Positions 37,481-49,522 of a stretch of 64,000 bases of DNA are shown in pieces. Source of the DNA: Camarhynchus parvulus (taxonomy: Eukaryota > Chordata > Aves > Passeriformes > Thraupidae); the NCBI RefSeq assembly GCF_901933205.1, contig NC_044572.1, positions 110,372,965-110,436,964 of the forward strand, in the 5' to 3' direction. The notes beneath the pieces were generated by a model. It worked only from the letters and a program-made list of their open reading frames with translations, was not told the origin of the DNA and did no database searches. Numbering within the stretch: the stretch's first letter is position 1; each line of letters starts with the position of its first letter. The translations under genes and the position numbers were made by a program.

Positions 37481-39724
37481 GAAACCAGCCCTGTTAAAAA
37501 AGGACCACTTAAAGAACATGGTCTTTTTTGTATTATTGCCTACTGGGGTGCCCTAAGGTTGCTAAAAGGTAGACACTAGGTCTTGAAATCAAACAAAGCT
37601 TTTTTGACTTGCAGTAAAAAATAGAAGAGGGAGAGATGTTGGGACTGATGGGTTTCCAAATAAACTATCCTTTGCATCACAGAAGAGATTGTACTCTCTG
37701 TAAAAAGTCAAGGAGAGGAGTCAGAAATGAAACAGTGGAATAAAACAAGTCTCAGATGCCATAAAGTATATCCAGAATTCAAATCATTAGGGTGATGGCT
37801 GTAAAACACTGGGTCCTCAAACGATAAAGTTGAGAGAAACCTGGATGCAACCTGAACAGAAATGAAGGAATATGAATGCCTAAAAAGACAAATGTTTATT
37901 TGCTGGCAACAAGGCTACATGGATGAACACATTTCTCTAAGTGCTGTAGGTTTCATCTGTACTAGTCACACACACATATGCAAGGTCAAGCCTTGAGCAG
38001 TGGCTGATGATTGTTCCAGCAGTTCAGTTGTTTGCACAATATCAACAACCATTTTCCATATTATCTCTGCATGTGAGTTAGGTGTGGCACAAAGCAGGGA
38101 TCTCTCTGAATAAGTAGTCCATACACAGCCACCCTGCTTTTTTGGGAAAATTAATCTCACAACCTTGCTGTAACTCAGACCACAGCCTGGGATCCCCTGG
38201 GATTTTGCATGGTCTGGCTTATAATTTCATTGATGCTTGCTGTAAAACTCTTTAGGTTCTCCTCTATTTCCTTTGATGGATAGAAATCTTTCTAATTTCA
38301 GCTATATTATATAGCCAGGCCCAATACAATCCCAGTGTTTACAGTAAATTAGATTGCAAAAATGTGGCCAGGTGCAAGTGGCTTACAATGAAAATAGCCT
38401 GAGTGCATAGGTAGGAATAGGTCATTAAAAATTAATTTTTTAATGTAAAATTAATATTTTGCAAGACATTGGAGAGATTAGTAGCCCTGAGCTAGAGCAG
38501 GGACGCTGTTCTAGGTGCAAGTATGTCACTATCTATGTGTGAATGCTCATGACTTGATCTTAGGCAGTAATCATAATTAGAAAAATTAAGGTTTCAATTG
38601 GCTTCAATCACACAAGAATGACATGTAGGGCTTCCCATGTAGAAGGATAGGGAATTACAAATCTTTGTAGACTTTGTTGCACTGTGCTTCAGTTCAACAC
38701 GAAAATATCCTCAATGTGAAAAAGGAAGAACAATCACCCTGGCTTTCACCCAACATGCAAAGCCAAAGAAGGCATATATTGGAGGAGGTGGAGGCTGCTT
38801 CATGGTGAGATGAAGATAGAAGCATATTGGATATATAGACAGTGAGGATACAGAGCATTTCTTTAGCTTCAGGGAACACTGGGCAGAGAAAACTGTCAGT
38901 TCTGCAGTGAAGAGGTAACAATACACCTGTTGAAACAAGCACAGAATCAGTCAGAAAACTCATGCTTCTGATCCTAGACATCTGTTGACTTTTGAGAGAC
39001 TCCAGCTGCACTCTGAAAAATGTAGAGTGTTTAGGAACTAAAGGGTGGGAAGAAGTTCAGTGATTTATAGGGATGCCTAACTTATCTTTCTAGATTCTGC
39101 ACATGCTTATCAGAAGCCTGTGAACTCTTGAGACAGTTAGCACATAGTGGGCGTATGGTGAGATACCAACAAACAGGCATTTGAAGGAGTAAAGAAAAAT
39201 GTAAGCAATATATCAGGCTTTAAGCACTATCAAGCAAAGCAGCCCTGGAACTATGGTGACTATGTCTACATAGACACACCTCTGAGCAAATGTGATTGTT
39301 CCTTTGGACCATGCGCCACAAAATTATGCCCAAAGCAAAAGCCATCCAAGGGATACCCTAGTGCCAACAGTCTGCTTCCCGCTCCCTTAAATGTCTGCAG
39401 TAAATTACTACAAGTTTGTTTTTTTTTTTTGAAACATAGGGGACATCAAATATATATCATGTCTATAAAAGTAAGAAGTCTTCAGGAGAAAAAAAGAAAG
39501 AGTCAACAAGATTGTTTCTGATAATGTAAAGCTGTTTGGTTTTTTCTTCTGTGCCAACCCAGCCTGATAAGGCTGACTGGGCACGTGTAAGTGAAAAGCA
39601 GATGTGTCTGTCTGACTAGCTCGCACATGAACAAAGCATGATGATGATGCTCTTGTTCAAGATTTGTATATTGATTAATTTTTGAGTACACCTGGCACTA
39701 GATGGAGAGAAGGCTTGGACTTTG
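37481..39724. other. Noncoding stretch, no gene recognised
   Basis: No gene or confident repeat is seen. A small near-palindrome, CATTAAAAA/TTTTTAATG, lies at about 38423-38445. There is a T run at about 39418-39430. Confidence 0.6.
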
Positions 39725-39730
39725 GTATTG
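39725..39730. repeat. Target-site duplication, left copy
   Basis: GTATTG lies immediately before the TG of the ERVK-type LTR. It is identical to 40121-40126. Confidence 0.93.
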
Positions 39731-39802
39731 TGTCGCCGGTTGGACACAAGGTTTTCGGGGTGAAGGAAGAGACGAGATGGGCTCCATGATCAGAAGGCTT
39801 GA

Positions 39803-39808
39803 TTTATT
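39803..39808 (-). promoter_or_regulatory. LTR polyadenylation signal
   Basis: TTTATT on plus is AATAAA on minus. It sits about 70 bases before the end of the LTR in retroviral sense, the expected R-region position. Confidence 0.65.
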
Positions 39809-39921
39809 AAGTTATGATATATACATCTATTATAACTATACTAAAAAGAAAAAGAAAAGGAGAGTTTCCAGAAGCTGCTAGCTACCTAAGAATAGAAAGT
39901 AAAGAATGATCCACAAACCTT

Positions 39922-39948
39922 GCTCTCTCGGACTGTGTCCGAGAGAGC
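39922..39948. repeat. Perfect 12-bp hairpin within the LTR
   Basis: GCTCTCTCGGAC (39922-39933) and GTCCGAGAGAGC (39937-39948) are exact reverse complements separated by three bases (TGT). It is G+C-rich against an A+T-rich LTR, and if transcribed would form a stable RNA stem. Confidence 0.95.
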
Positions 39949-40005
39949 TCAGTTCTGGATTGGCTATTATCTCCAAACACTCAATCTGGGCCAATCCAGA
40001 ACTGA
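39949..40005. repeat. 16-bp inverted repeat with opposed CCAAT boxes
   Basis: TCAGTTCTGGATTGGC (39949-39964) and GCCAATCCAGAACTGA (39990-40005) are exact reverse complements around a 25-base spacer. Each arm ends in a CCAAT box, one on each strand. It directly abuts the 12-bp hairpin at 39922-39948. Confidence 0.95.
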
Positions 40006-40120
40006 CCTGTTGCATTCCACAGAAGCAGATAACCTATTGTTTATGTCTGGTTGCTGAACTTCTCAGCTTCAGCAGGAAAATCCTAAGAGAGGATTTTTCA
40101 TAAAAGAAATGTCTGTGACA

Positions 40121-40126
40121 GTATTG
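40121..40126. repeat. Target-site duplication, right copy
   Basis: GTATTG lies directly after the terminal CA of the LTR. It is identical to the left copy at 39725-39730. Confidence 0.93.
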
Positions 40127-43100
40127 AAGGCTGGCCAGTGTTCCTGGAGGACTAGACTGTCAAATGCTTATCTCTGGCACTGGAGGAACAAAGACGTTTG
40201 TGTACAAGATGAATTTAGGCACCTCTCAGAACTGAAGAGCGAGGTAAGATGTTGCATGGATGCACCTTGCAGGGTTTTAGAAGATGGGTTGTAAGAAGTA
40301 AAGGAAGCAGACTACAGCAATTGTCACCAGAGCTCTGATACACAGGGAAAGAGGTATCTTAGTACTGGAAAGGATGAAATTACTGAGATTTTGGAATACA
40401 GAAATCCAATTAATTTACCGTTGGGTGGAACATGAACATGTGATCTCACCAAATCCATTAGAAAGCAATGTGTGAATAAGCTGATACTGAATACATCAAA
40501 ACACCTATCTAGTGTAGAAGTTGAAACCACATTGATCATGAAGGAAAGAGTAAGGCTCATGAGCATTTTGAGAGCTGACAGACACATATGCAGTATATCC
40601 TATTGTGAATAGAAAGCATCTGGGACCCTGGAACAGAAGACAAAATCCCCAAGTATGCTTACAGTACCTTTCCATCCCTCGTGAGACACTTCAGGCAGCT
40701 GAAACAAATGTGCTAGGAACAGCAAAATGACTCATGCTGCAGCATTAATCGCTTCATAATAAAAGACCACAGGATGTTACTTTTTGTTTGTGAGTAGTGA
40801 CTATGGTGTGCAACACATGATCCTGAGTGCAGAGGGCCAAGCAATCATACTGTTGGATTTAGGGTAGGCATGAAACTTCTAGAGATGAGCCAGGAAACAT
40901 ACTCAGTGGCCAGACATGAAAGGCATATGTAGAACAGTGTGCATAGTGCTAAGTGCTGGCTGCAGCAGGAGACTACTCTCTGATGACAGCCCAGGGAGAC
41001 ATTGTGAAGTGCTCTGTTCATATTGCAGAGCAGAAATTGCATTGTTAAAATAAATTATTATACAATTTCTAAAAGCTGGAGTCTCTTTTTAGATGAAATC
41101 TTTGTCTTACAGGGCTATTTTTTCCACTAGTTATAATGTAGTACTTTAAACAGCCAGGAGCCAGTGACTGCTGGAAGAGCATGAGACGGATGACTACCAA
41201 CTTTCGGCACAGGGAAAGCTGGGCAGAACTGTTGACTCACAGTGTGTCACTAAGTCACTCTGCCAGCTTGAATTGTTCCTCGGGTGATGCAGTCTGAGCA
41301 CCACACCTGTCTAAGGGCTGTGCCTGCACAGATGAAGATATATGGATCCAATTAGTTCATAAAGGGAAAAAGATTGAGAGGGGAGAGAAATGAATTTTTT
41401 CTCAGTATGCACACACATGAAAGCAGGAAGCCTGAGGAAGTCAGAAGACCTGATTAGGTAAAGGACTGTTCAAAAAAAACTGTTCAAAAACTGAACATGA
41501 ATACATTCAGACTGGGAAATTAGAATGAATTTCTCACAAGGAATAGGAGGGGTACAAAAGAGTTGTATCTAGTTCAATAAGAAGCTCAATCAACTCAGGA
41601 TGGGACAACATTTTCTAAGTTTGCAGGAGATAGATTCAGAGCTCCAAGATTTCCCTTGTCATCTGACATTCCTATAACTTAAAAAAGGGAATACCAAGAT
41701 TTGCATTCAAATATGCTAACTTTAACTGTTTACAGCTTTAGGTATTCCAAGGCTGGTCTGTAATTGCGATATTTATGTACAAATGACCACCTGGGCATCT
41801 ATCTTCTGGTCTGTGCAATTGTGTGCCTTGCATGTATGAAAGAGGTTGTGCACTCAAATAGACTTGCTGTGTGTATGGAGCCCATGCAAATTGTGAGCTA
41901 CTTAAAAATACCTTGAAGTGAAGAGATGGAAAAGCTTTGTCTGCTATAGCTGTTTGTTTCATTGCTGATTCCAGCATTCTCTAAGCCTCAGCATATGAGA
42001 TATGGACATCAATGAACCTTTTTGGAACATATTGGCAACACAGAAATAGAAATTTTAGTGTTTGGGTTGTTTTCCTAATTTTTTTTAAAAGACTGTTAGT
42101 GGGAAAGTTCCCTCCTAAGATTGATTGGATGACTTTCTAAAGGAAAACATTTTTTAAGATATCCTTATTTTTTACCAAAACAGCAGGAAAAAATCTTGAT
42201 GCTATCCTTTGGGGAAATACAGACTTAACAGAATACTTCAGCTAACCTCAAAGTCATTGGGAGTGAAGATCTCTGAAATCTCAGGAGCTGGAGCTCCAGT
42301 TTAGCAAAAGACTTTAGCACATCCTTAACATTAAACATGTGGGCTGTGCCTTTGAAGTCAGTAAGTGTACTCACATGCTTTCGCCTGCTGCTGGATTGGG
42401 CTTTGACCACCTGTTTTTTATCTCAGCAGGACAGAGCATCCAGTCATTCCCTATATCCCCTTACTCATGCTAGTGGCTCCTGAGCAGTCAATAGGCCCAC
42501 TGTGCATGCAAAGCTGGCTCACTTCAGGCAGTGTTAAGCCCACCAGTAGCACTGGAAGTTTTGTACTCTTTGGCATTCTGCTTGGACTTCTTTTTAAAAA
42601 ATTTTGACTGATAATTCTGTTTGAGCTGCATTGCTCCAGGGATTCCTGCACTCTTCCCCTCCAAAAGCCAGACAGACTAGTTAATAAACATTCATAATTG
42701 CAGGCAGTCCAAGACAGAAATTAGTTTATCCCTTGTAAATTCATTTTTTCACTTACTTGAGTCAAGCTTCCATTATTTTGTTTTTCTTATACCTGCTGGA
42801 GGGAACAGAAATCCACCCCCTGAGCTCCTTCAGGCAGCATATTCACTACTTTTTCTTTTAAAGTGCCAAAACACTCAGTTTGTATTTTCTTCCTCAGTCT
42901 GCAAGGAAAATAAAGTAATGGAAATTTAACTCCAGCGAAAAATCAAGTGCATATAAAGTGCAATCTAATGAAGAAGATTTATTTTGAGTGTCCAGAGATA
43001 TGGCTGCTAATTTCCTTTTTTGGGGCCCAGACTCTGAAAGTACCTTTCTTTTGGGAAATGGCTGTGTGCCACAGGCTGGTATCACTGGCTGGTTGTGCCC

Positions 43101-43177
43101 CCTTGCTGCTTATGGCCTGCCAGCTCCAACATTTTCCTGTATTGACAAACAGAATCCTTGACCTACTTTTGGAGACT
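40127..43177. other. Noncoding stretch, no gene recognised
   Basis: No gene is recognised. A small direct repeat of ACTGTTCAAAAA lies at about 41466-41488. Frames are at most 87 codons and have no recognisable motifs. Confidence 0.6.
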
Positions 43178-43278
43178 AAGGTCTGATTCTCTTCTCAGAC
43201 TGATTTTGGGACCAATATTGTTTTACTGCATTTGTTGGAGTAACTACCACATGTAAAGCAGAGAGGGGAGAAGACAGG
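43178..43278. repeat. Ancient amniote repeat, 'ggtctgattct...gagtaact' type
   Basis: AAGGTCTGATTCTCTTCTCAGACTGATTTTGGGACCAATATTG, then TTTGTTGGAGTAACTACC and ATGTAAAGCAGAGAGGGGAGAA, follow a known amniote repeat pattern ('ggtctgattctcctctcac...gatttacaccagtg...ttgacttcaatggagttactcctgat...'). It is much diverged. Confidence 0.45.
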
Positions 43279-46200
43279 ACTACTGGAGGCAATAAATGGG
43301 ATTTCACTAACAGTGGTTTTGGGTCTGTAGGCAGTTCCTTGTTCTCTGCCATGCCACTGCTCTCGAGTTGCACATGGTTTTCTGCTGACTATTCTGGATA
43401 TTCACATTGCCTTCTAATGCCATTGACAGATGCAATGATACATCCTGACATTGGCAGACTGAGGTCTAATTTTACTACCTAGAAAACATCAGTGAAAAGG
43501 AGTGAATTTTCACAGAACAGATTCAGGATATTGCCATTTCTTCTATGTTTATGAGAGGAAATGACCATTTTGCCCTGCATCAAATTTGCAGATGCTCCCT
43601 GGAACATTGTTCTTGATAAATTTGTAATGACAATGTCTCATTTTTCAAACCTACATTTTTTTGGAAGAAGTAATGTCGTACTGGGCTGTGGAAAGTAAGC
43701 TGCCTGGGTGGGAAAAGCAAAAATTATACTGAGAGAAAAAAGAGAATAAGGATGTTTACAGAGAATCAAGTTTTGTAAAAGGAGTGGGGCCTGTGGGTTT
43801 TTTTCCTTTCAAACTTCTGTTGAATGAGATTTTGTTATTTCTTGTGGCTCAAATGACAATCAGACATCATCTTCTCATAAAGAAATTGTAATATAAAGAT
43901 TAAACCTTAGCCTACTTTTAGAATTACTGGGTTAAGAAAAACAACCATAGTAGAAAAACAGCAGTGAAAAAAAATCAGACTTTTGGAGCTCATCTGACTC
44001 TTCTTTCATTTTACAGCATTTAAAAATTCTTGTTAGGCAAATGCACCTCAGGAGAAGCTCAGAAGTCAATAGGCTGAGGATTTTGTGGATTAATTCTGAG
44101 CCAGAATTTTTAGTTTTATAAACTAAATGCCAGCACATTGTGTTGATTTAAACAGCACACTCACCTATAATCCCCTGTGCCAATAGGGTAAGATGAATTA
44201 GAATCATATCTCAAATCTAGCTCTAAACTAGCAACCATTTCATCTCTTCATGCCTCTGTTGATTGCCATCCTCCTGATTTATATCACCAATACATGAAAT
44301 GCTTCCATCTCATGGCAAACATCTTAATTGAGAAAGCAGAAGTACAGGGATGATATTGACTCAGGAAGATGGAGACAGACAAGTATGAACTTTCCATTAT
44401 TCTGGACGCTGGTTATGAATGTTTTTCCTCTTCTGAACTTTGACTTGTTATGGTTGGAAAATCATTACAGCAAGTAGCTGTAGATGCCATTCAGTGAATA
44501 TTACATATCTGTTTGGCTCCTCTTCTAAATCCTTCATTAGAGCTTCAGCCAATCTGTGTAATCATTTCTGGTCAGTCTCATAACTTTTGTCTGCAAAAGA
44601 TAGACTTCAGTGTCCATCCACTACAGCTTCCCTACAGTGTAATGGTCATGTGCCAAATCAAAACACAGTGCAAGATTCCTTCCAATTTTCCTGAAACTTT
44701 ATAAAAAGTATATTTAGTCTCAAAGTAGGTTACTATTTCTGAAAACTGCTGTAGTGACAGACCTCCTGATTCAAACCTTCAACCACATAACAGAAAGAGC
44801 ATGGTTAGCAGCAATAGAGCCTCATCTAGCCTGCCTGTAGCAAACTTCTAGGGATGAGAGGAAGTTCAGTTTCCATGCCCATTTAATTTTCACCTTCTCT
44901 GTTAGAACAGACAAGCAGGATGCTAGTTTTGGACTTTTCAGCCTCATTTTAAGTCTGATCTGTGAAGTCTCATGACCTTAGGCTTGTTGAATGAGCCTGA
45001 TGATGAATGACGCAGAAAGGCTTAGGGCAGAACTCTTGTACATTTAGAGCAACAGAGACTGAAGACTTGTTATAAGAAAAAATAGATTACTTTTTATTTG
45101 CACTCTAATATCTTTCATTCAACCAGGCCCATTCACACATTTGTAGATGGTTTGGCAGGGCTGGAAGAGGTCTATAAAACCTGGATATTTGCACTGACCC
45201 TTCTTTTTCTTAGCTCCTCTGAAAAATTCTTCCAATTGCTTTAATCCTTTTACATGTTGCTTCTTTTCATGGCTGCTCATTTGACTAGTCACAAATATTG
45301 ACAAAAAAGGTATCCAAAGAAGACCACTTGTTTTGCTGGGTGTTGTAAGTTATTTCAATTTCCTTGGATTGCATGGGCAAGGCAGAGAGAGAAGGGAAAG
45401 AAACACTTCCCTGATGAGAGATACCCTTCCAGCCATATGGCTTCAGTGGGGAGAGAGGACAGGAGAGGCTGACAAAGGTTTGTAGAAACAATAAAAGGCA
45501 ACTGGTTTGTCATCACAAGAAGCTGCACAATGGAAGGAAGTTATATCCCTATTATGTGTCAGATTGAGATCTGTGAAAAAGGGTGTCTACTTTGTCATGC
45601 TGCATGTGTTTAATTTCCCTTTAGGAAGCTGGCAGCAGTTACCCAGAATGAGACATACATGGCCTGAAGGACACAAAATAATGTGTGATTATCTATTAAA
45701 TTCTGTTCTAGTCTGCTTTCACTGATTGACCAAATTAGATCATTTCTGCAATGAAGAGAAAGAGACTAATACGCAGGTTGTTGAAACACGTGATAAATCA
45801 GAAAGGACCCCTGGAAGACCCAAGAGCTAACACAGACCACCCAAGTCTTCCACTCAAAGAGAGGTAGAGGCAAACTGGAAGCTAACAGAGAAGTTCACAC
45901 ACAAGGGCAACAGCTCAGACACTCAAGACAGTAGGAGTTAAAACAAAACTAGATGGATATCATTATGCTCATATGGAAATGGCTGAAACAGAATCAAAAT
46001 AGATTTTTTTTTTAATTCCATAAGATTTAGTTTTGTAATATTTATTTTCTCAGTGCTATTTCAGTTACAAAAGTTCAGCAAGAAGAGGGGATTACTCCCC
46101 ATGTGATCTAAGGACAAAAAAAATGACATCGAAGAAATGTCTGCTGACAATTATAAAAGTTTCCAGCAAAGAAGTATTCAATTTTACTATTTAAAATATT

Positions 46201-47479
46201 TTCTTATAACCATTCATTTTAATTTCTAAATTTTCAACTTTTAGTTAAAAAACCCCTAAAATTCCTTTTTTTTTTTGCTAAAACCAGCTTCACTGTCAAG
46301 ATATTTTCATTTTCCTTGTTACAATTCTTTCCATAGTTGAACTACAGTGATACTTTACTATTCATCATTACATTTTGCTGTATCATCAATACTTTTCTAT
46401 CACAATTGTCCCCTAGAACTGACAGTAGAGGTAAGTGGTATATTTTTCTCTTGCAAGAAAAGTCTTGGTTTTCTAAGCTATCTTATACAGAGTCTATTCT
46501 TACATTTCTAGAATTTCTGATTATTTTCTCTGTTTTATAAATAGATTAAAAGTGGTCAGGCCAAGTCTGCACAATGCATTTGAAAAGGGTTGGCCAGTAT
46601 CTGTTAGAATAAACAAAAGTGAAATTGTATTTAAACTCCTCAAAGGAAAAGATGTCTAATAAGCATGATATTTTTATTTGGGGAATAGAAATGGTGAAGA
46701 TTTTAAAAATCAGTGAAGTTAGAGCCAAAATATATCCAGAAACAGCATCTGGAAGTATCTGAAATATCTGTTTGGAAAATGACACGCAATCTTGTGTTAG
46801 AACTTTGTTGCCAAAGTTGTCTGGCTTCTTCCTGGGGATTATTGACTGCAAGTCTCCAGTGTCTCACAGGGACATGATTGCCACTTCTCTGTTTAGTTAA
46901 TTGAAGATTTGAGTAACTCATGGTAAGGAGAGACAAACAGAAAGAGCAATAGTCTTGTGGTTGTTTTGCGGTGCAAACTTGAAGAGCCATACCCTTCCAA
47001 TGAGTTAACACCTTGTCCCCAGAGTAAAGAAGGATAAAAATAAAGATCTGAACAGTATTGTTCCAGTTGAGTAAAATTAGAAGCCGTTTTTAACAGCCCT
47101 GGCTCTGCCATGCTATTGTTAGAACTTGTTCACTCGCTGAAGTGTTCTGCGTGACGCTACAGTGTGCGCTCCCTCCTCAGAGTAAGAGCTCTTCTCTGAT
47201 CGCCTTCAGGAGCCAAGAATGTGCCATATAAAATGGAGCAGCTATTAAAATGTGCATGAAAAAACAATTTGCTTTGTGCCTAGTTATACCTTCAAGGGTG
47301 ATTGTTATCAATGTATTTAATCTGAGTCTCTGTGTATAATCAAGCACTAGAACACAAAATGATTGTAAGCACAATAAAACCATGGCAGTAGGAAAGCCAG
47401 TGGAGACAATTCAGTGATTTGCTGAAAAGTGTGTGTGAAGATTGAAAGAGGGGAGGAGAAGGAGGAGGAAGGAGAAGAG
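43279..47479. other. Noncoding stretch, no gene recognised
   Basis: No gene or confident repeat. T- and A-rich runs occur near 43798-43804, 46003-46013 and 46267-46276. The longest frames (about 100 codons, minus, 46546-47011) show no domain. Confidence 0.55.
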
Positions 47480-47960
47480 GAACCCTATTAAACAGAGGGT
47501 TATCCTGTCATTCATTCTGTTTGAGTGTGGCTTTTTGCACAATTTATGCTAGCTGGTTGGGTGATCATCCTGATTACTTTATAATGAGGAAGGATTTTTG
47601 TACAAAATTTGCATGAACTGGAACATGGACACTATATGGATAGCCAAAAAGACCCTAAAACAAGAGCATAACAAAGACCCTGCCTCTTGTAAATTGTTGG
47701 AAAAGATTCCTTCTTCCACTAATTTTTGTTGAAATCTTCATTTGCATGTCTTAATAAACCAGTCACGCCAGAATGACCCCAAAAGCATAAATTTCATAAT
47801 AATATTCTTACTCTTCTGGGCCGCAGTTCAACAATTGCTAGCATATTTATGGCATTAGCAGACATGAATATTTTGTTAATAGAAGTGTATTATTATAAAT
47901 ATATGCTTTTGTTACCCTCTTCCTTGCAAAAGGGTATACCATGGCATGTGTTAGCAAGCG
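47480..47960. promoter_or_regulatory. Possible conserved noncoding element (speculative)
   Basis: This A+T-rich, repeat-free text contains two perfect octamers ATTTGCAT on the same strand (47607-47614 and 47740-47747). It also has several homeodomain-like TAAT/ATTA cores and GATTACTTTATAATGAGG. Such composition is common in developmental enhancers, but motif matches of this length also occur by chance. There is no evidence of activity. Confidence 0.2.
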
Positions 47961-49231
47961 ATGAAGTGTCAGGGAAAGAGGTAGGAAGGTAAAAGGGAAC
48001 ATGCACTCTTGGAAACACAGACAGACATTCTAGGTATGGAAAAAATGCACATCCTGCCAGGAATTTATTCTCATTTCAGCATAAATGGAATTTTCATGTC
48101 AGTGATTCTATATTGCTGCATGTGCAGAGAAAAACCTGTGGATTTAAATAGGCCTCTAGAATTTTGAGACAAGAAAGAGTAAATATTTGGTGGGCTTCCA
48201 TGGAGGTAAACTTCACAGTGACATCTGAAAGTAGAAGGAAAACATCCATGCAACACCAACCCTTCCTTTCTCTGATCCTTTTTCTTTCTGTGAACACTCC
48301 AAGTAATAGTTTGTGGCAGTATGAGGAAGTACCAGCAACACAAGCTACCTGCAAATTCCACAGAAACTCAAAACTGCAGACCTCTAAGATGCATTTGGAT
48401 CTAAAAACATGCCTAAATGGCTTAAAATGTCCATTCTAGAGTCTGGCTTCAAGATCATGATCTGCCTTGTAGAAAACCCCCAACAAAAAACTGGGCTAAA
48501 TGAGGCACTGATAAAATCATATTCCTCTGCAACCTAGCCTGAATGTACTCTTGACTTCAAGGATTGTGCAAGACTGGGGATCTGGAAGCCCTCATAGGTG
48601 TCCTGAATCACTGTTTGCTTTCTGACATCCAGACGCAGGAGTCTGCTGAAGGGTGCGCTATGTCACGGTGCTGCCTCAGAACTCAAGCCAGGCCTTGATC
48701 CTCTGGACTGTTGAAAAGTTAGTGGAAAAGATGCAGGTAGACAGTCGTTCCCACATAGCTCATTGCTTCACACATTTCTAACTGAACAACCAGGATCTAA
48801 TCATATGCGTTTCTTACGTGAGTAATATATCTGTTTCCGCCCCATAAGAGCCTTTATTTTACTTTGAACTTTCATTATATCAGATTTTTTTTGCAAGTGA
48901 TAATTAAAACAGTAAGTACCTTTGTCTGGATTCAACTTTAGTAGAATTCTTTTCAGAGAGGTACAAATTACATTCCCCTTTTCTAAAAATAGCATTGGTG
49001 GAGGGAGACCTGATAAAGTCTCTGTCAAGTATTAGAAGGTCTATACAACAAGCTTTGATTTCCTCTACATAGAAGAATAACCTGGCAAAATTCAAGAGAA
49101 CTGCAGACGTTGACTGGATGAATTTCTAAGGCATTTGCCTCTCACTTACTGAAATGTGTTAGTCCTTGGACATGGTTCCTTCTTTGAATGTGGTAATACT
49201 TAGAGCCTTGTGTTGCCTTTGATCACATACT
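47961..49231. other. Noncoding stretch, no gene recognised
   Basis: No gene is recognised. Overlapping frames at 48071-48439 (86-96 codons, both strands) have no family resemblance. Confidence 0.6.
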
Positions 49232-49335
49232 TTAATCATAGAAATTAGAGATGGAACAGACATATTCATTGATCTAGTCCATTTCCTGCTGCAGGATTGG
49301 TCTGCAGCTTATTTTTGAGGGCTTTCTAGTTATTG
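49232..49335 (-). mobile_element. Old CR1 LINE 3'-tail remnant, reverse orientation
   Basis: ATCATAGAAATTAGAGATGGAACAGACATATTCATTGATCTAGTCCATTTCCTGCTGCAGGATTG reads as the inverted 3' end of an old CR1 subfamily ('aatcatagaa...agatggaaaagac...gatcatctagtccatcc..tgc.gcaggattg'). Only the tail is clear, and the limit beyond 49335 is uncertain. Confidence 0.7.
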
Positions 49336-49493
49336 CACTTCTCCCTCTGATCAATGGTAGCTCCTAACCCAGATCAAGGGCCGTGAATGGCTCATAACCT
49401 GTGAAACTCATACTGAATTGTATTTTTTACCATGTTGGGTGGCACAAATGGTGGAAATAATGAAGTACTCTTCTCACACAGGTTGAAGCGAAG
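49336..49493. other. Possible continuation of the old CR1 tail
   Basis: The text no longer matches CR1 clearly. It may be decayed element or unique DNA. Confidence 0.3.
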
Positions 49494-49522
49494 CATCTGA
49501 TGGATGGTTCATCCATCAGATG
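49494..49522. repeat. Perfect 12-bp hairpin, 5-nt loop
   Basis: CATCTGATGGAT (49494-49505) and ATCCATCAGATG (49511-49522) are exact reverse complements around GGTTC. A direct repeat GATGGTTCAT (49503-49512 and 49519-49528) overlaps it. Confidence 0.95.

Larger units (their letters stand above)
39731..40120 (-). mobile_element. Solo ERVK-type LTR (passerine family)
   Basis: The 390-base unit begins TGTCGCCGGTTGGACACAAGG and ends TTTTTCATAAAAGAAATGTCTGTGACA, with TG...CA termini and a perfect 6-bp target duplication (GTATTG). Six bases is the size typical of ERVK/alpha-beta-type integrations. The minus strand is the retroviral sense. Read that way it starts TGTCACAGACAT, contains CCAAT boxes and an AATAAA (plus 39803-39808), and ends CCGGCGACA. 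I recognise it as a family abundant in songbird genomes. No internal sequence is present, so it arose by LTR-LTR recombination. The intact duplication and termini suggest a comparatively young insertion. Confidence 0.93.
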
